NCBI GenBank assembly: GCA_050741915.1
Contig: JBOGEX010000150.1
Location: forward strand, 1-6,987
Source of the DNA: JACCTH01 sp050741915
GTDB lineage: Bacteria > Actinomycetota > Acidimicrobiia > Spongiisociales > ZC4RG35
Direction of reading: 5' to 3'
Length of the DNA stretch: 6,987 nucleotides
Numbering within the stretch: position 1 is the first letter of the stretch; the number at the start of each line of letters is the position of its first letter. Under the pieces are notes generated by a model that did no database searches, had not been told where the DNA came from, and was given only the letters and a program-made list of their open reading frames with translations. A program made the translations under genes and the position numbers. Positions 6,209 through 6,987 of this stretch are shown here, one piece after another.

Positions 6209-6281
6209 CTCCGGGGCGCGAGTCGAACTCGCAACCTACGGATTAACAGTTCGTTCTGAAGGTCCCACTGACCAGGGAGGA
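6209..6281 (-). tRNA. tRNA-Asn(GTT)-like sequence, probably degenerate
   Basis: On the minus strand a 73-base stretch has tRNA landmarks. Its anticodon loop is CTGTTAA, with anticodon GTT at 6247-6245, flanked by a stem with four of five pairs. A T-arm-like GCGAGTTCGACTCGC follows, then CCCCGGAGC, an acceptor end close to that of bacterial tRNA-Asn. The 5' half does not fit. The putative acceptor strand TCCTCCC does not pair with CCCCGGA. GGTC/GACC forms a D-stem with too short a loop, 11 bases instead of six separate it from the anticodon loop, and the T-arm is about one base short. The total length is normal and a terminator lies 32 bases downstream, so it descends from a tRNA transcription unit. 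A functional tRNA is unlikely. Confidence 0.45.
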
Positions 6282-6346
6282 TCGCCGAAAACTCAGTAGT
6301 AGCGCGGCCTTTTGTGCGCATCCGTTCCGATCAGTTCGCGCCGTTT

Positions 6347-6362
6347 CCCGTCCTCTGACGGG
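6347..6362 (-). terminator. Possible terminator hairpin after the HTH protein gene
   Basis: CCCGTC (6347-6352) and GACGGG (6357-6362) form a perfect 6-bp stem with a 4-base loop, 17 bases beyond the stop codon of the minus-strand HTH gene. The sequence after the stem on the minus strand is AAACGG, with no U tract, so termination here is doubtful. Confidence 0.3.
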
Positions 6363-6379
6363 CAAAATACCGCCAAGGT

Positions 6380-6652
6380 CTACAGCTGCTCGACCACGGC
6401 GCCATATCGCTGTTGTGCTGCTTGGGCGGACATTCCGAGCAGCTCACCGATTCTGCTCCAAGAGCTTCCGACAGCCCGAGCGGCAGCCACGGCCTCGATG
6501 ATCTGACGTTCGCTGCGGGCCCGCGCCAGGGCAGTACGTTGCAATAGATACTCTTCGACCGGCCGCTCCTCACCCTCTGCAGGCTCGTAATCCTCGAATC
6601 GCTTTGCCAAGTCGTCGGCATGATCAAGGATCTCTTGAATCGTCCGGGGCAT
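6380..6652 (-). CDS. Small HTH protein, putative antitoxin of a two-gene unit
   Basis: This 90-residue protein starts at ATG 6652. A longer in-frame start upstream is rejected because those bases encode the end of the preceding gene in another frame and a GAGGTG Shine-Dalgarno sits just before 6652. The N-terminus, MPRTIQEILDHADDLAKRFE, is a helical segment. An acidic stretch (EPAEGEERPVEEY) and a charged helix (ARARSERQIIEAVAAARA) follow. The C-terminus, SSWSRIGELLGMSAQAAQQR, is a helix-turn-helix that probably binds DNA. I recognise the arrangement as a recurrent actinobacterial pair of short genes, the first resembling a small toxin and the second this HTH protein. It starts 5 bases after the old stop of its partner, so the two were coupled. 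The gene itself is intact. The antitoxin function is inferred from context. Confidence 0.75.
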   Translation of the reverse strand: MPRTIQEILDHADDLAKRFEDYEPAEGEERPVEEYLLQRTALARARSERQIIEAVAAARAVGSSWSRIGELLGMSAQAAQQRYGAVVEQL

Positions 6653-6657
6653 GTCTG

Positions 6658-6860
6658 TCACCTCAAGAACTTCGGCCGGGCGGGCATGACATGAACGATG
6701 AACTCCACCCGACTTCGAGCAGACGCCCAGCGGCATCGGCGCCAATCATCATGACCAGGTCGTCAACCTGAAATACTCGGATCGGATGGCGATAGGCGTG
6801 CAGCATGTCGGTATCGAGGACCCCGTGCTTGCGAGCACTTGCCAGGATCACGGGATCCAT
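6658..6860 (-). pseudogene. Putative toxin-like partner gene, frameshifted near its 3' end
   Basis: The preferred start is ATG 6860. The first frame reads MDPVILASARKHGVLDTDML, then HAYRHPIRVFQVDDLVMMIG, then ADAAGRLLEVG. It then shifts and ends in unrelated residues at 6663. In the next frame the expected tail is present, VEFIVHVMPARPKFLR, with its stop at 6658-6660. The join lies near 6706-6712. The rebuilt protein is about 67 residues, shorter than the 80-90 I expect for this family, so several codons were probably lost along with the frame. The domain (ILASARKHG, HAYRHPIR, then a short beta-sheet ending in a VHVMPARPKFL tail) recalls small BrnT-like toxins, but I name no family with certainty. 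ATG 6911 is in frame but adds 17 residues that lie in the intron end. No Shine-Dalgarno precedes 6860. Confidence 0.65.
6659..6664 (-). promoter_or_regulatory. Ribosome binding site of the HTH protein gene
   Basis: GAGGTG on the minus strand lies 6 bases before ATG 6652 and inside the last codons of the upstream toxin-like gene. It is the clearest Shine-Dalgarno sequence in the window. It fixes the start of the HTH gene and shows translational coupling with its former partner. Confidence 0.65.
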
Positions 6861-6867
6861 GGCATTG

Positions 6868-6987
6868 GTAGTCAGGGGCGCAGTGCCCGCAATGCGGGTC
6901 TGTTTCCCCATTCCCCTTTCAATCCGTGCGTGCCGTTTTCCGGCACACGGCTTACCGACGATCGTCTGGACATGGTTACGCCCCTCC
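6868..6987 (-). mobile_element. 3' end of a group II intron, running off the right edge
   Basis: The minus strand entering from the right edge carries a domain V-like hairpin (6952-6921) and then a domain VI-like stem. GGGG at about 6916-6913 pairs with CCCC at 6878-6875. Between them an inner hairpin (AATGGGG with CCC-G-CATT) is visible. The probable 3' splice end lies about 6867-6870, where ACTACC leads into the sequence just before the toxin-like gene at 6860. The exact end and the branch-point adenosine are uncertain because the 3' strand does not match the usual spacing cleanly. The reverse transcriptase, if present, would lie beyond the window. The intron has the same orientation as the small gene pair and ends almost at its start codon. 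Confidence 0.65.
6921..6952 (-). ncRNA. Group II intron domain V
   Basis: The hairpin reads AGCCGTG TGCCG, then GAAAA, then CGGCA, a two-base CG bulge and CACGG. The AGC at the start matches the catalytic triad. The CG bulge on the 3' side and the GAAA-type loop match the conserved features of domain V. The 3' flank has GGATT where GGUU is usual, so the base of the helix carries one mismatch, and the loop is one base off the common tetraloop form. Confidence 0.75.

Noticed and set aside
5647..6321. Minus-strand open frame of 224 codons
   Set aside because: It spans the tRNA-like sequence, the terminator hairpin and the complement of a clear propeller pseudogene, and shows no domain of its own.
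6861..6911. ATG 6911 as start of the toxin-like gene, with a purine-rich AAAGGGGA just before it
   Set aside because: The purine run belongs to the intron domain VI stem and sits too close to the ATG, and the 17 extra residues look unlike the family N-terminus.
1..6987. CRISPR array, tandem repeats or insertion-sequence terminal repeats
   Set aside because: No regularly spaced direct repeats or paired terminal inverted repeats were found on reading through either strand. The only mobile-element signal is the intron end at the right edge.

Overview
The window reads as chromosomal DNA from a high-GC bacterium. Frequent GTG starts, several lipoproteins ending in LAAC/VAAC lipoboxes, a PASTA-domain lipoprotein and a small two-gene unit of a type I associate with Actinomycetota all point to that phylum. 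I cannot place it more finely from sequence alone.

Layout. Positions 1-1130 are gene remnants. A minus-strand reading frame runs off the left edge. It abuts a plus-strand gene for an antibiotic-biosynthesis-monooxygenase-like protein broken by three frameshifts. That overlaps (GTGA) the start of a Rieske-like protein gene carrying one frameshift and lacking most [2Fe-2S] ligands. A convergent fragment of a RibD/dihydrofolate-reductase-like C-terminus follows on the minus strand. Positions 1140-5555 hold the intact genes. These are a 629-residue exported zinc-metallopeptidase-like protein (minus) and, divergently, three exported lipoprotein genes (plus): a seven-repeat beta-propeller, a short lipoprotein of doubtful integrity, and a PASTA-domain lipoprotein with a cysteine-bearing C-terminal domain. 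Positions 5650-6987 decay again: a PQQ-like beta-propeller pseudogene with a frameshift and two in-frame stops, a terminator hairpin, a degenerate tRNA-Asn(GTT)-like sequence, an intact small HTH protein whose upstream partner gene is frameshifted, and the 3' end of a group II intron (domain V and probably VI) running off the right edge.

How it fits together. The intact core looks like a cell-envelope module: a surface-anchored HExxH protein divergent from surface beta-propeller and PASTA lipoproteins. Both flanks look like a gene graveyard: truncated, frameshifted genes, a tRNA relic, a damaged toxin-antitoxin-like pair and a mobile intron end. The intron end matters for annotation. It supplies an apparent in-frame ATG and 17 spurious N-terminal residues to the downstream small gene, whose likely true start is 51 bases further on.

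Family names come from motif recognition by eye. No database search was run.
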